Shown here: positions 24,001 to 34,294 of the stretch, in pieces | Layout: the number at the start of each line of letters is the position of its first letter | Numbering within the stretch: the first letter of the stretch is position 1 | Assembly: GCF_037975245.1 (NCBI RefSeq) | Contig: NC_092569.1 | Coordinates: 35,316,668-35,380,667, forward strand | Direction of reading: 5' to 3' | From: Apostichopus japonicus | Lineage: Eukaryota; Echinodermata; Holothuroidea; Aspidochirotida; Stichopodidae | Length of the DNA stretch: 64,000 nucleotides | Notes under the pieces: generated by a model | The model's input: only the letters and a program-made list of their open reading frames with translations | Told to the model about the DNA's origin: nothing | Databases searched by the model: none | Position numbers and translations under genes: made by a program

Positions 24001-24438
24001 AGAATTATGTTTTTAAGCATAGAAGAACCGATTAAAGTTTTTATTCCAATATATGTGGTTAAATTAAAGACGTTTTGTTATTTTTTGAAACACTGCTGCC
24101 CTTTCGCGAAGTTAAAAATTCAAATTTTTAAAGTTTTTTTTTAAAGTTCTTAAAAATAAATATTTTAAATTGAAGGCCTTCTGACTGAAATTTATCAGGA
24201 TTTTTTGTCGATATTTTTCTATTTCTTCGAAGACGCTAACACTTCACTTTGTCACATAATTTAATATTTACAGAGTCAGCTCAAAAACACATTGGTGTAA
24301 CTTATGTTATTTTTGAAACAGAAGATATTCAATGGAGTAAAATAAAATATATTAAATAATAGAAAGACTTACCATTTCTGTTCCAAACGAGTTCCAAATC
24401 GTCAAAACAGTCAAACAAACTATGAAACACTTCTCCAT
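8713..24438 (-). CDS. Gene A: secreted FReD/TIL/EGF(x4)/FReD protein, 11 exons, 762 aa
   Basis: Exons in transcription order: 24438-24373, 17402-17372, 16504-16332, 15951-15687, 14856-14645, 14208-13999, 13408-13199, 12597-12388, 11815-11504, 11240-10979, 9050-8713. Lengths sum to 2289 nt, a multiple of 3, ending in TAG. All introns are GT-AG and phases agree. Domains: signal peptide (1-22), partial fibrinogen-like domain (about 38-179), TIL-like Cys-rich module (179-249), four EGF-like modules (from 250, 320, 390 and 460), complete fibrinogen-like domain (about 513-762). It is probably a secreted lectin-like or adhesion protein; ligand unknown. Oddities: Arg replaces the conserved Trp of the GGWT motif in FReD-1 (residue 89), and it has two more EGF modules than copies B and C. 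Intron 1 is 6.97 kb. No transcript evidence is available, so alternative splicing cannot be excluded. Confidence 0.85.
9051..10978 (-). other. Last intron of gene A (1.9 kb)
   Basis: Homologous to the shorter last introns of B (34645-35968) and C (55924-57416). AT-rich, no coding sequence recognised; a G-rich run near 9650. Confidence 0.55.
10979..11240 (-). CDS. Gene A exon 10: middle of fibrinogen-like domain 2
   Basis: 262 nt, phase 0 to 1. It encodes VIQRRSSASVNFYLGW, DYKNGFGNKNQDHWLGNKYI, YQLRIDLRD, then KYRLSVGSYSGNTG. This is a typical FReD central subdomain followed by the YSGN(A/T)G turn that precedes the calcium-binding P-subdomain. Confidence 0.85.
11504..11815 (-). CDS. Gene A exon 9: EGF-like module 4 joined to start of FReD-2
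   Basis: 312 nt, phase 0-0. EGF part: VGDFYVNSRC to NPNYEGDGVTC. It then runs without an intron into the fibrinogen opening VVPKDCQELYVSG, GVYTIYPDGW, QVYCEMESNGGGWT. The donor (gtgagt) follows GGWT, the same position as in FReD-1. The Trp is intact here. Confidence 0.85.
12388..12597 (-). CDS. Gene A exon 8: EGF-like module 3 (copy-A specific)
   Basis: 210 nt, phase 0-0. It starts VGDFYVNSRC, with NNQIIQSSYQCSDHATC and NPNYQGDGETC and the FVADIGSVLG tail. Its start is 811 bp from exon 7. Intact splice sites (acceptor aaatcag, donor gtcagt) argue that it is used. Confidence 0.8.
13199..13408 (-). CDS. Gene A exon 7: EGF-like module 2 (copy-A specific)
   Basis: 210 nt, phase 0-0. It starts VGDFYVNSRC and carries NNRIVEASYQCSDQATC and YQGDGETC with the FVADIGSVLG tail. 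Its start lies 800 bp from exon 6, and its flanking intron is homologous to those around exons 6 and 8. Copies B and C have no counterpart. Confidence 0.8.
13999..14208 (-). CDS. Gene A exon 6: EGF-like module 1
   Basis: 210 nt, symmetrical phase 0-0. It opens EGDFYVNSRCTRKSTC and continues YQCSAHATCAERNG, RKCYCNSNYQGDGETC, then the tail HNCFVADIGSVLG. The pattern C-x-C with (Y)xGDGxTC is the nidogen/EGF_3 type. Being symmetrical, the exon can be duplicated without breaking the frame. Confidence 0.8.
14645..14856 (-). CDS. Gene A exon 5: TIL-like cysteine-rich module
   Basis: 212 nt, phase 1 to 0. Nine cysteines spaced as in trypsin-inhibitor-like (TIL) modules: EWCPANEIFSNETCERTC, DPDTC, EQCVCVG, EQCIHLNQCNC, followed by the tail FVADKGGVLM. 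Sequon NET. A protease-inhibitor role is not implied; TIL modules are often structural, as in von Willebrand factor-type proteins. Confidence 0.75.
15687..15951 (-). CDS. Gene A exon 4: middle of fibrinogen-like domain 1
   Basis: 265 nt, phase 0 to 1. It encodes VLQRRRSDSVNFSRSW, GVGFLGSDFWIGNEKI, YQLRMDFEN and ends at EISDG. These match the central subdomain of fibrinogen C-terminal domains (QRR, FGxxxGEFWLGNE, LRxD). The exon ends in the same phase and at the homologous point as exon 10 of FReD-2, but the next exon is a TIL module rather than the expected P-subdomain. Confidence 0.85.
16332..16504 (-). CDS. Gene A exon 3: N-terminal part of fibrinogen-like domain 1
   Basis: 173 nt, phase 1 to 0. 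It carries the canonical FReD opening: YPRDCKE, then SGVYLIKPDG, then EAYCNND, ending in GGRT where the family has GGWT. Copies B and C keep Trp here, so the Trp to Arg change is private to A. An N-glycosylation sequon (NTS) is present. Confidence 0.85.
17372..17402 (-). CDS. Gene A exon 2: 31-nt linker after the signal peptide
   Basis: A very short exon (31 nt, phase 0 to 1) bounded by an acceptor ending ttacacag and a donor gtaggtg. It encodes IIVSAEGRSS plus a split Gly codon. It is conserved base for base in copies B and C and is needed to bring exon 3 into frame. Signal peptidase cleavage probably lies in exon 1 or here. Confidence 0.75.
17403..24372 (-). other. Intron 1 of gene A (6.97 kb), no coding sequence recognised
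   Basis: AT-rich. It holds an inverted-repeat element remnant (18075-19190) and otherwise diffuse sequence homologous to copy B intron 1 (40823-45621). The segment of about 21613-24184 has no counterpart in B. Short open frames here are not conserved as proteins. Confidence 0.6.
18075..19190. mobile_element. Same transposon remnant in intron 1 of gene A, right end deleted
   Basis: The left end TAGTGTTGTGCTGATATCG is present. Around 19190 the sequence jumps to the region homologous to 43200 in copy B, so about 560 bp including the right inverted end are missing in A. Confidence 0.5.
24373..24438 (-). CDS. Gene A exon 1: start codon and signal peptide
   Basis: 66 nt, phase 0, donor gtaagt. 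It encodes MEKCFIVCLTVLTIWNSFG followed by TEM: a short basic start and a hydrophobic core typical of a secretion signal. The homologous exon of copy B starts at the same Met with the same length. No other in-frame ATG is better placed. Confidence 0.85.
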
Positions 24439-26420
24439 GATTTCGAGTTTGTATAAATGACACGCGAAAATATATTTGATGAAGTGCAAGATGGCAAATG
24501 ACACAGGGTATCTATTCAGGGGTGTCCAACACCCTGTTGAATGACCGTAGTAGTATGGATGTCCATTAATGCCATCATTTTATTTGAAATATGATTTGAT
24601 GAACAGCTTATACAAATGTACTGCACATCTAAAGTATTATTGGCTTGTGTGTAAAGACATGCGCAATCCAACTTAATATTTTGTAAAGCTATTTTTATCT
24701 TGAAATTTCAGTCAATAGTGCAGTAAGCTTCAGTTGCATAATGTTGAATTGTCCTTGTTCCGATAAATACAGCATACCACCTACTGTATACTAATGGACT
24801 ATCGTGCCTCTAGTTACAATGCCAGCAACAGTATTGCAATTCAAAACATGTAAATGTATTTACTTTTTCAAACGAATATCAATTACGATGATCAATTTTA
24901 ATCTATAATACATTTAGTGTGGTTCATGTTAAATGTTCTGTAGTTGTGTGCCAAAAGACGTCAATGCTACTAAGCTGATGAAATTAACAGGAATGTTGAT
25001 TTACTTGTTCTGGTTAAGCTGCTATTATCGATATTTTTAAGAAACATTTATGAGTGATTATTTTAGCTAAGTTGCTTCGCTTTTGGTTGGAAGGCAAAAT
25101 TAAAGGAGTATCGAAAGGACAGGAATTAAACTACTAATCAGCACTACATAACATGCATGAACTAGTACAATACATCTTATATACCGTGAAATGTACGGTA
25201 TGATCTATTCTACACTATCAATTTGTATGTATTAATATATAATTAACACAGTTTGGAACATTCGAAGTTTGTCAGTGATATTCTATATGAACAATACTTC
25301 CTTGTTTTATGATGCCTACGTCACACCCTGTTTGTGGGATCGAGTATCCTCACAAGTGATTGAATAAACATGTCAGCTGTTTCACTGGGCTTTGACTAAT
25401 TTGTTTGTTGACTGTCATAATTACATCAATAATGACCGTAAATGATAAGGAAAAATCTTTTTCAATTATATAGGATATTTAATCAAAGGAGCATGTTTTG
25501 ACCTATGAAAAGGTAGGTTGATATTAGATTTTTGAATAAATATATTATTACCAGCATGCCTATGACTTAGCTGACAGTAGCGTAGCCAGAGGTAGAGGAA
25601 AAGCTGTCCCTCCCACACACACAAAACATTGTCAGGGACGAAAACTGGAAAGGCAAAGAAAATTAACCAAATAAAAATAAATAGCTATCATATACAATAC
25701 TGGATAGGTTACTTTGTGTTACATCACGGCGCTAGGTGCTTCTCAGGAGGTTTCACTCTTTAGCGATATGCCAACTAAGTACAGAAATATCTTTCACTTC
25801 GAGTCAGTTATTGACATTTCTAGACAAAGTTCCGTAAGTAGCACGGCACTGGATTGTCGTCTTTAATGAAAGTCACTGAGAGAGGAGATAAATCCGTATA
25901 CCTACCCTCATGTCCTATTATGTATTTTAAATGCATTATGTATTCAATATATACAAGGCCGTAGACACAGGGACCATGGGAACACAAACCTGACCGAACC
26001 CCCCCCCCCCCCCTTAACCCCGAAAGTTTCTAGCAAATGGTTATAACACCCTAACGCAAATGTGTTTAATATATAATGAAAATGATAGCATCATGCTTCT
26101 AAACACCCTTACCGAGACACAATGTTCAGAAAGGTGAGGGTACACTTCACCCTTAAGCCCCACCCTCTCTTAAGATCCCTCTCTAAAAGGACGTCCACCT
26201 AAAAATTGGATTGAATTTCGTAACAGGGTGTACAGACTGTACATTTTCATGCAATTGCATATCAGAACAGGCGTTAAGTCAACCTTAGTAGTTATCGGTA
26301 GTTCACGCACATTCTGTGAACCGTCAGACATAGTACAGTATGAATTAATTGAAACTTGTTTTGCCAATGCCAGTTATTCCAGAAATATTAAATAAACAAA
26401 ATAAAATTGATACTCTTTTC
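24439..26420 (-). repeat. 5' flank of gene A (shared with copy B and an orphan copy)
   Basis: Upstream DNA homologous to 45688-47660 and, from about 25290 outward, to 31420-33080. The first 150 bp before the ATG are well conserved with B, including an AT-rich run (AAATATATTTTC on the minus strand) about 30 bp before the ATG. No convincing TATA-to-start spacing or 5' UTR could be fixed. It should hold the promoter. Confidence 0.5.
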
Positions 26421-28545
26421 TACTATAGCGATGCATTCCACGGCAGTACTTAATCTTTTAGCTTACTCTTTTTATTATTTCAGAAAAAAAAAACATTGTT
26501 ATGTAAACCAGTTGAACTTTTCGGATACGTTGGAGGTAACAAATGAAACTTTTAAAATAAAACGAGCATAATCAGTAGAAATCTGTGGGATAATATAGTT
26601 GCAGTTTTAAAATAACTCTTGATACAATACGTCAAACCTTCGAAGTATTCCGCGTACTGCCGGGGTGACTATTGTTGCACGAAAAAAGAACAGGATATCC
26701 CATTGACGTTGCGCGAAAGAGAAACTAAATATTGGATGTTGTGCCTGGTTTACTCACTCTTCAATATATGAATTCTCGTATTCCTTGGCTTTGATTGCCA
26801 TAACAAATTGTGACAAATAAAGATGGAAACACATTTGGCAATTTCTGTGGGTGAAATTGGATCCCGTATTAAATCAATCATTTCATGTGAAAACAAAAAC
26901 AAACAAAATATTTTATAATCACAGAGTCGACACAAATTGCGCCAGTCTGGTCGTTCTCGAATTGAATCTACATTCCCCTTGAAAAAGGAAGGATTTACGC
27001 CCCTGTACTTACATTAGAAACAACCATATCACACGGTGCATATTCGTTTTGCTGGATTAGGAATGGAAGTTGCGCAGAAGAGTTCAGTCAAAAGGTTGGT
27101 TTAGAGACTCAAAGATTAGAAGTCTCGTTGTAGGTTATTCAATATGCAAGGTGTCAGTGAACTTTCGGCTAATCAAATGATTTCTTCTCTGGAATTTGTT
27201 TGGCCATGATAACAATCTGTTCAGGTGATGCAGAATTTATTCAGCAGGTGGTTCAAGTCCACCAACAGGTAACATTAAGCCACTCACTTTCCAAGAAGGA
27301 TATCAAACCTTTGAGCACTTAATGTGACTTGATATAGAAAAAAGGCTAATCCTATGATAGAAATTTTGTATGACAATTGGCAAAGCGATCAATGTGTAAA
27401 TTAGTAAAGGCATCATTATTGACGCACCTTCGTAATTGACGCATATTCAAATTTTGCTAAACGAATCAGCAGGCAACAAAGCAGAGTTACATATTTCATG
27501 AGTTTGAATCCACTTAAGGTATATGCTGATCAAATTGTGTTTTTTTTTAAAATCTTTTGACATCCTCTCCCAAGTTTTGCACGTATTTTTGGCATTTAGA
27601 AATCTTACTTCCAACAAATAACCAAAATTACCTAAACATGAAACCACTAATCCCAGGAACCTGGTCTGTCTGAGTTGAATGGCTCAATATCGGGGTATAA
27701 AATACTTGACACGGCAGACATTTTGTGGTCAAATTCTGCTCACTATACTCTTGAAGGGGCAATGCCAGTACAAAAAGATCTCTTAATGTACAGTTAGCTT
27801 GTTACAACAATGTGACAGTTTATGTGTACCATTGGTAAACATTTCATATTTTTTCAACAACACATACATTAACACTTAAACGAGACAGTGCCCCCCCCCC
27901 CTTGTAAATAAAGAATAGGAGCTGGTGTTGTTAAAGCTCATTACCAGCTTTGTATGGTTAAAACACAAACAAACCCACTGGTGGGACTATGAGGGTTGGG
28001 AGAGGGGCTGATTATGTCTCCTTCCACATTTTCCCAGAACTTGAGCAAATTTTTAAATACACAACTAGAAACCCAAATTTCTAATGAGGGGTGGGGGCAC
28101 CCCCTTGTTCCCTCTCTCAGGTTTGCCTCAAAACTAGTACTTGGTGTGACCTGTATTTTTCTTAAACTAAGTAATTTTTTGTGTTGTCCTTTTTCTAGGA
28201 ATACATGTGCTGGCTCCAAAAGAGTCTATCTCTTTTTAGCACTGTGGGTGAAATAGACAGTTTAATAGCTATTTTTGGTTAAGAAGGAATATTCTTGGTG
28301 ATAGATGTTTAATTTAAAATGTGCCTATGGACACCGAAACCCATTTATATGTTAAGTAATGTGTCTGTTAATTTATTTATTAAGCATTACTTGACAGCTG
28401 GTAGGTCACTGGACCCCAGATACCAGGGAGTGAAGGGCATAGGGTTGGAGGGGGAAGTTGAGACAAAGGCTAAATTATGAATATTCAATGAACCAACCTT
28501 TGTGTTTGATTGGTTTAAGGTGGTCATGTGTGAGATGCCTTGAAC

Positions 28546-28660
28546 AATTATTATAGAATGTATTCTTATTATTATGGGATGTATTCTTATTATTATTATT
28601 ATTATGGGATGTATTCTTATTATTATTATGGGATGTATTTTAGGAATTATGGGATGGAAT
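28546..28660. repeat. Minisatellite based on ATTATGGGATGTATTCTT
   Basis: Four to five units of TATTATGGGATGTATTCT with variable numbers of TAT triplets between them. Non-coding; a minus-strand open frame across it (Ile/His/Pro repeats) is only a consequence of the repeat. Confidence 0.7.
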
Positions 28661-29099
28661 GAATAGGGTATGATGGTAGGGGGCAAAATTAAGAATAGTT
28701 ACTGAAGCTGAGTTGCTTATAGGTAGATTAGAATAGAGGAAGGATTAAGTTTGAGATGGTTGGGCACGCGATCATAATTATTTTCTAAAACTAACTTCAC
28801 CAGTATTAGAATAGAGGACTAGTATAAAATTAATTTAAAGTTAAGTGGACACTTGAAGCGTTTTTATAGATGTTTTGTGAATACCTGGAGCTTGTTCTTT
28901 AAATGGATATTTTATTTTAGTAAACACCTGGAACTGTTTTACATGGAGATTTTATATTCAATAAAAGTTTATCACCCGAAGTTGTAGCCATGGAGGCAGA
29001 CCTACATTTCATCCTGTTCTAATATCTGGCAACCATACTATTTGTTGTGCTAATTTTCTGCTGTGATGGAACTATAAATCCTCTTTTTAATTCTACGTC

Positions 29100-29330
29100 C
29101 TTGTTTGGCACCGGAAGCAACGACCCAACCCCATTGATGAACAGCCCCTTCTAGAGACCGAGACGCCCCAAGGGGATATTTTTCCCCGAGTAGCGAGCTA
29201 CCCAGAGAGCCACCCTACCCCAGAGACGTCCCCAACTAAGGGAACCGCCCTCGAGGTTTCCTAATGAGACAACTTCACTTTCAATTACGTTAGGTCTTCT
29301 CGCCCCGCGATTTTGTTTTTATTTCGTTGG
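29100..29330. other. GC-rich block with short hairpins
   Basis: Higher GC than its AT-rich surroundings. It contains GGGGATATTTTTCCCC and GTAGCGAGCTAC, both able to fold. No open frame or tRNA/rRNA signature recognised. It could be a fragment of a retroelement 5' region; unproven. Confidence 0.3.
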
Positions 29331-29477
29331 GACCGATAAGTATTTTATTTTCCAATAAGTTCAGTGGAGTCGTTGAGCTCCAAAATATGTAAGTATACAC
29401 CCCCGAATATAATTTTACATTTTACTTGAAGTTTAAGTAACCCCTTTGAATTTAATGCAACGTCCATGTGCATAGTA

Positions 29478-30010
29478 ACATTTCTATTTCAAACCAAGTT
29501 GTATCGTCCAGAATAAAGGATACAAAATTATTGATGTGGTTAATGATTGCTACAATAAAAATTACATGGTATATGAAGCTGGTAACAAAAAATTACGATA
29601 TTAATATAAAACTAATGAAACATCGCGATAACTAATAAGGGCATTATAATTAGTTTGATACTCCGAGCTTAGAGGGTCTATTAACAAATTATGTATGTAT
29701 AGTTTTAATTAAATGTCACTCAATTTGTCAAAAATCAAGTATTTGGATTGCTTAACAAAATGGGGTTTATTATCATTCTTTCAGAAACTCAGGCGATGTT
29801 AAGAATACATTTGGCAAACATTTCTGTTTTAAACCGAGTTTTATCGTCCAGAGTAAAGGATTAATTACAATGACAAAGGCGGTTAATTATTGCTACGGTA
29901 AATATTCCATAGTTTATGAAGCTGGTAACAAAGATTTCCATCTTCATGAAAAAAGGTAATCAAATATCACGAAAACTAAAACGGCATTAGGCCTACTTAG
30001 AGATTAGACC
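29478..30010. repeat. Diverged direct repeat, about 340-bp period
   Basis: 29478-29650 and 29817-30005 share ordered words: TTTATCGTCCAGA, AAAGGAT, GGTTAAT.ATTGCTAC, TATGAAGCTGGTAACAAA, AAAACTAA, GGCATTA. No coding sense is apparent; an old local duplication. Confidence 0.55.
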
Positions 30011-31316
30011 GGCTATTATGAAGATTAATATACCAAGGTTACAATACTGGTTGTGGGGAGGCTGACAAATATTTGGAAGCTTAGAGCAGATAAAGGCAAA
30101 ATAATGATTGTTCTTCTTCAATCATGGGTTATGGGATCAAGTGGATTATGTCTTTCTTTTCCGTAATGGATGAATTTAGGCAGAATTTCAACAATAAAAC
30201 TAGTTTTCAAAACGCTAATAACTCGAAGAAAACATGTTTTGTGTTTTTAATATCATGTAAATAGTACCTTCAGATGACAATCAGAAATTGCTAATGTATT
30301 TTAAACATGATGTCATTTGAGGTTAGAAACTTCTTACGTTTAATCTTGCATCTGAGGAATTGAACTAATGTATTAGATAATACAGTCTTGTAATTGTTAT
30401 TGATGAACTTCGGTAAAATCCTGTTTAAGGTTCTTGATAAAGTCTTAAAATTATAACAAAAAAGCTGGGCTAATAATTTAAATATGCAAGTTACGAACAA
30501 GCGATTAAAAATGATAATGTTATGTAACAGTTACAGACCTAAAGTGTTCTAGCGGTGAGGGGATGGTTGGGGGGGGGGGGTGAAAACCATTAATGAAATG
30601 ATTGAGATTTTTGACATTGACCATCAAATTACATTCGTTACTCATTTTATTTTAATAATGTAATTATCAATAGTGTAGCAATCATTACTCAATGTAATTA
30701 GTCAGTCAGATGACGTTATTATGTTATGTTATTATGATAAATGCCCAGTGTCTATAGAACAATCGGATCATTTGCTTAATTGGTTTAAATTGTCTCCAAA
30801 TATCTCTACAACTGACTATTGACTCAATTTGGAAATCTCTATGGAAAACGTTTATTCATTGAAACCAACGGCAGCAATCAATAATTTTCCTAGATATTTA
30901 GATGGTGATATGTGTTACTTCTTCAATGTTTGCTTATAGCTTAGGTGTATGGTTACAGTTACAACGATCGGCAATAACAAGTCCGCCATCAACAGATACA
31001 TAAACAACAAGTCGGTACTTTTAAGAAAAGTCCAGCTCAACCCAAGTCCCCTTACATCGAGACTACAACAGTGTGTGGTTTTGGTTAAACTCCACAATAG
31101 AACACAACGCCGAAGATTAAGAAATAGGTCATGTTGCCATATAGTTGGAAAGAGAGGGCGTAATCACAATATCTGTATAACCACTAAGAAGAGACCATTA
31201 AAGATTACTAAAGCGAGGAAGAGATGTACAATCGAATACATGCATGTCCGTGTAAGCTAAATCTCTGGGTGTCATTTATTTCGATTGTGCTAAAGCATTG
31301 CGAAATAAACAGGCAG

Positions 31317-31318
<2 letters not shown>

Positions 31319-31382
<64 letters not shown>
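31319..31382. repeat. (TA)n microsatellite at the edge of the orphan 5' flank
   Basis: About 64 bp of TA. It marks the point where homology to the gene 5' flanks stops, so it is a candidate rearrangement breakpoint. Confidence 0.85.
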
Positions 31383-31387
<5 letters not shown>

Positions 31388-31419
31388 TATAAAGTCACTA
31401 ATATATAATTATAGTTGTG

Positions 31420-33080
31420 CAGCGGAATACTATATGAACAATACTTCCTTATTTATTGTACTACGGCACATCCTGTTTGGGGAATGGAGTATTCCCACAT
31501 CTGAGTGTATAACAATGTCAGCTGTTTCATTGGACGAGGAATATGTATGAACTATAATATTAACATCCATACTGTTTATCTTATATACGTGATATTCAAA
31601 CTTACGACCTGTATTGACAAATTAAAAGGTACATCGTATCATATTTTGCTTTGGCCTAAACCTCTTTTATATTGAACGGCTTAGCTAAAGACGGTTCAAG
31701 CGCTTCATGTTACCCTTGCCCGCAGTTCTCAGGTGGTAGTGAGGGTTGGTTCCTAACAGTTTTAGCTAACGGATAACAAATGCCAGTCATATTTTTGCAT
31801 GAAAAATTAAATGAGTGTTAGCATGCCTACAATAAGTTGCTGACAGTGTCGTAGTCAGAGTTAGAGGGAAAGTGCCGTCCCCCCCCCCCCCACTCCTTTG
31901 TCACTGTATTTTCGGGGACGAAACTGGGATGGCATAGAAAATTGGCAAAATAATAAACAGCTATGATGTATGATGTTGGGATATGCTACTTGATTTAACA
32001 GCACGGTGTGATCTGCTTCTCAGAAGGTATTCCTCTTTAGCTATAGTTCTCCTTGGCATAGAAATATATGTAATTCAACAAGTTAACTTGAGTAAGTACT
32101 TAATACTTCTAGTCAAAGTTGCGTGAGTCGTACGGCACTGGAATTTCGTCTTTAATAAAAGATCACTGAGAAAGGAGATAATTTTGAATACCTACTCACG
32201 AGTATTACTATGAATTTGTAAATGTGTGATATCGTTAATATATACAAGTACCTGCCCTGTCCCCAAAGTTTCTTGCAATAGTTAGCATTTTATAAAGAAC
32301 CTTAATGTAGTCCTAATAATGTTAATGATACTATTATTTTGCTTCTACGATCTCTTATCGACAGAACACTTCTCAAAGGCGAGTGACACTACTCCCCGTA
32401 GGCCCACCCATTAAGCCCCTCCTTGTACGGACGTCAGAACAATTTTGTGTCCCCTAAATTTGAATTGTCTTTCGTAGTAGAGGGGACAGGCTGTATTTGT
32501 TATGCAAAGTCATATCGATACAAGCGTCAATTCAACATCCATCGTAGTTATGCAATTCACGCACGTTCCGTAATCCGGTCTGAAAATGTAAAATGTTATT
32601 TTTTTCGAAATTTTCTTTGTCGATGCCTCTCATGCACAAAAAATAAATAAAATAACAAATTTAAATGATACTCTTTTCACCTATAAAGGTGTAATCCATA
32701 GCCGTGTTATCTAGATCGTCTAGCCTACCTTTGTACATTTATAGACAAATTACGTAAACCAATTTAACTTTTGGGATACCATGGTAATAAGAAGCGGAAT
32801 GCTTGATAATGTCGAATTTTTGTCATATAAATGTCATACTTTCATGTGTAGCACACCCAGTGGAAATGCTGAAATCAAACAAATGAATGAAGCGAATTTG
32901 TTAGTATTCATCGTTATTTCTGGGGTGACTATAGTTGGAAAAAAATAAAACAGGATATCCCATGTGAGCGGCCTTTTCAGGAGCGGAACAGAAACTATAA
33001 CAGTGCTGTTTGGCTGTTTGATGTACACTATTTTCTGAAATATGAATTCTTCTAGACCTAACCTTTGAATACTGTATCAG
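31420..33080 (-). repeat. Orphan copy of the gene 5' flank without a gene body
   Basis: Landmarks shared with both 5' flanks: AACAATACTTCCTT at 31438, the ATGTCAGCTGTTTCA block at 31515, a CAGTCATATTTTTGCATGA block at 31784, and a poly-C stretch at 31879. In A the gene starts about 850 bp from the first landmark. Here that position (about 30580) has no exon-1-like sequence; homology stops at a (TA)n tract at 31319-31382. Confidence 0.6.
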
Positions 33081-33460
33081 ATTTTGACACGTTATTAAAA
33101 TTACAATAATTTTTTGGTTAGTGTAACAGACCTGTCAGAAGTAAAGAAGAAATGCGAGATTTGATAAGATCATTGTCTATTTTACAAATTTAACAAAGGT
33201 TGTTATTTAAAATTAAAAGTTTCTAGTTATTTTTTTTTTATTACGTCAATATTTAACTATTTATATAAAGTTTTGGCTAAAATAGAGGGCAGCAGAGCTG
33301 ACGAAGGAAGCAGAAAAGGAAGCAGGGAAAGCTCAAGAGGATTTAAAACAGTTTTTTCTTACCTCATAATGAAAAGTTATCTCATATTTGGAATATGGTT
33401 GCAGAATGTTACAATAAATATCTTGTTATCACTCTATGGGCATTTACTTCACACGGTTAC
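33081..33460. other. Junction between the orphan 5' flank and the 3' end of unit B
   Basis: No gene seen. From about 33463 the sequence becomes homologous to 8235 in unit A (TTCGTAACAGAATAAATGTT), marking the left edge of unit B. Confidence 0.45.
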
Positions 33461-34003
33461 AAACAGAAAAAAGGTCATAACGTTCGTTACAGAATAAATG
33501 TTAGGGTTAAACAACGTTTTTCCACATGTTTTTTTATTAATTGATTGGATTGACGTGACTGTATTGTGCAGTCCACACGTTGCATTGGTTAAGTATTTCA
33601 AGCATTGTAGCAGATTATTTGTGGTTTCTTAATTCGGTTTCTTTCCACTGTTTGATAAAGGTACTCGATGACGTACGGTAATAGGATTTTATAATTGGCC
33701 GGTATTAGATGACTTATTTAGGGATGTTGTAATATATATATCTTAATATAAATGATACCATATGTTTTGTGAGTAGTTCGACGGCAACCCTGATAATGAA
33801 TTCATATAAATATATAAGTATATGAAATGTGTCTGTGTGTGTCCAAGAAACCAAGAATTGTTAAGTTTCCACTTTCATGCAGTTGTTCATTTCCAACCAA
33901 TTAATAATACTTGCTTGGAGGGAGGGGTTGGTAGCGGGAGGATTGACTACGAAGGAGGCAACACATTAAGGAAAAACAGACAAGTTTAATGTAATGTTTT
34001 AGT

Positions 34004-34009
34004 TTTATT
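34004..34009 (-). promoter_or_regulatory. Candidate poly(A) signal of gene B
   Basis: AATAAA on the minus strand, about 286-291 nt after the TAG of gene B, at the position equivalent to the signals in A and C. Confidence 0.5.
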
Positions 34010-34294
34010 TTTTGATGAGACTCATGCAATATTCAATTGTCAAATTATCAAACAACAGTAAGCTGGTTAATATTTATAATTTAACATCGATTTCAATTAA
34101 TATCTTCTCATTCCCTTAGAAAATTTATAATTTGTCGAATCGTCCCGTTTGTAAATTTTGTTGCATTATAATTCTTCTTTCTTGTCTATGCCACGTCCAG
34201 CTGTCCGATGCTCGAAGATCTGTATGAATATTTTCTTACCTTTCTCAGTAAAAACTGCTCTTTTGGGCAATTTGTTATTTATTATGTGTTTTGT

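Larger units (their letters stand above)
26421..31318. other. 4.9-kb spacer between unit A and the orphan flank
   Basis: No gene recognised on either strand. It holds a minisatellite (28546-28660), the diverged direct repeat above, poly-C/poly-G runs near 27890 and 30567, and one GC-rich block (29100-29330) unlike its surroundings. 26421-26940 keeps faint similarity to 32650-33060. Confidence 0.5.

Noticed and set aside
27255-27290. tRNA T-arm-like sequence (GGTGGTTCAAGTCCACC)
   Set aside because: The T-arm folds, but no acceptor stem, D-arm or anticodon arm can be drawn around it.
29040-29390. Possible solo LTR with a primer-binding-like TGGCACCGGAAGC
   Set aside because: No second LTR, no TG...CA ends with a target duplication, and no gag/pol remnants could be identified.
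31224-31550. Open frame with a long Ile-Tyr repeat (also at 54881)
   Set aside because: It is a translation of the (TA)n microsatellite.
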